Positions 5,977 to 6,203 of a stretch of DNA of 6,203 nucleotides are shown here, one piece after another; position 1 is the first letter of the stretch, and each line of letters starts with the position of its first letter. Under the pieces are notes generated by a model. The model was not told where the DNA came from and did not search any database. It was given only the letters and a program-made list of their open reading frames with translations. A program made the position numbers and the translations under genes. Source of the DNA: Candidatus Babeliales bacterium (GTDB lineage Bacteria > Babelota > Babeliae > Babelales > JACPOV01); contig JAGVKP010000079.1 in NCBI GenBank assembly GCA_020050475.1, positions 1 through 6,203 on the forward strand, written 5' to 3'.

Positions 5977-6203
5977 ATGTCAAATTTTCATCTTGTCGAT
6001 ACGCATTGCCACATAAATATTATGGTCAAAAGTCAGTTCGATACACCACTGGCCGCCCAGCATTTACCGCTCGCCGAGACAATAATTACGGACGCGGCCA
6101 AAAATCACGTATCGCGCATTATTAATGTGGGCACCAGTCTTATTGAAAGTAGAAACTGCGTCATGCTGGCCGAAAAATTTATGCCATGCTTTGCCGCAGT
6201 TGG
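5977..6203 (+). CDS. tatD: TatD-family metal-dependent hydrolase, N-terminal part (runs off the window)
   Basis: The frame is open from ATG 5977 to the window end: 75 complete codons plus two bases. LVDTHCHI (6-13) carries the HxH metal ligands (H10, H12) at the end of the first strand of the TIM-barrel amidohydrolase fold. RIINVGTSLIESRN (47-60) and the following AEKF...CFAAVG match the TatD pattern that leads into the GxHP metal-site motif just beyond the window. TatD proteins are cytoplasmic, divalent-metal-dependent nucleases or hydrolases of about 250-270 residues, implicated in DNA repair, 3'-5' exonuclease activity or D-aminoacyl-tRNA deacylation depending on the member. Residues 14-40 between the HxH and the second strand look a few residues longer than in E. 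coli YcfH. It is divergent from the HU gene and the only plus-strand gene seen. Family assignment is firm; the exact subgroup is not. Confidence 0.88.
   Translation, partial: MSNFHLVDTHCHINIMVKSQFDTPLAAQHLPLAETIITDAAKNHVSRIINVGTSLIESRNCVMLAEKFMPCFAAV

Overview
The window looks like a compact chromosomal segment from a bacterium with a Gram-negative-type envelope and moderate-to-low GC (by eye around the low 40s percent). Genes are packed head to tail, with short gaps and occasional GTG or weak-Shine-Dalgarno starts. All recognisable proteins are bacterial. The combination of a HemW-type radical SAM protein, a DUF58/DUF4381 envelope pair and a lineage-specific secreted coiled-coil protein in a tight array would fit a reduced-genome, host-associated lineage such as Dependentiae (TM6). 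That placement is a guess from style and context and is not demonstrated.

Layout. Positions 1-5392 hold six genes read on the minus strand. In transcription order they are serS (seryl-tRNA synthetase), a DUF58 protein, a membrane-anchored DUF4381-like protein, hemW (heme-chaperone-type radical SAM protein), an FMN-binding split-barrel (pyridoxamine-phosphate-oxidase-like) protein, and an exported coiled-coil protein cut off by the left edge. Gaps are 2, 6, 21, 68 and 17 bases, with no convincing terminator inside the run, so it is probably one operon. A sigma70-like promoter lies just before serS. Upstream of it, at 5464-5495, is a Rho-independent terminator that closes the preceding HU-family DNA-binding protein gene (5532-5810, minus). 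The 166-base region 5811-5976 is divergent. It carries a good promoter for the HU gene on the minus strand and the ribosome binding site of a TatD-family metal-dependent hydrolase gene on the plus strand, which runs off the right edge.

How the genes fit together. serS and the HU gene are housekeeping. The DUF58 and DUF4381 genes are normally part of the MoxR/DUF58/DUF4381/VWA (Bat, 'aerotolerance') cluster, but here the MoxR ATPase and the VWA proteins are absent from both sides of the pair. hemW beside a flavin split-barrel gene suggests, without proving, a small redox or heme-related module. The most obscure gene is the exported coiled-coil protein at the left edge. I found no RNA gene, CRISPR array, insertion sequence or phage gene, and no evident novel defence or mobile system. 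No stretch longer than 300 bases lacks a gene.
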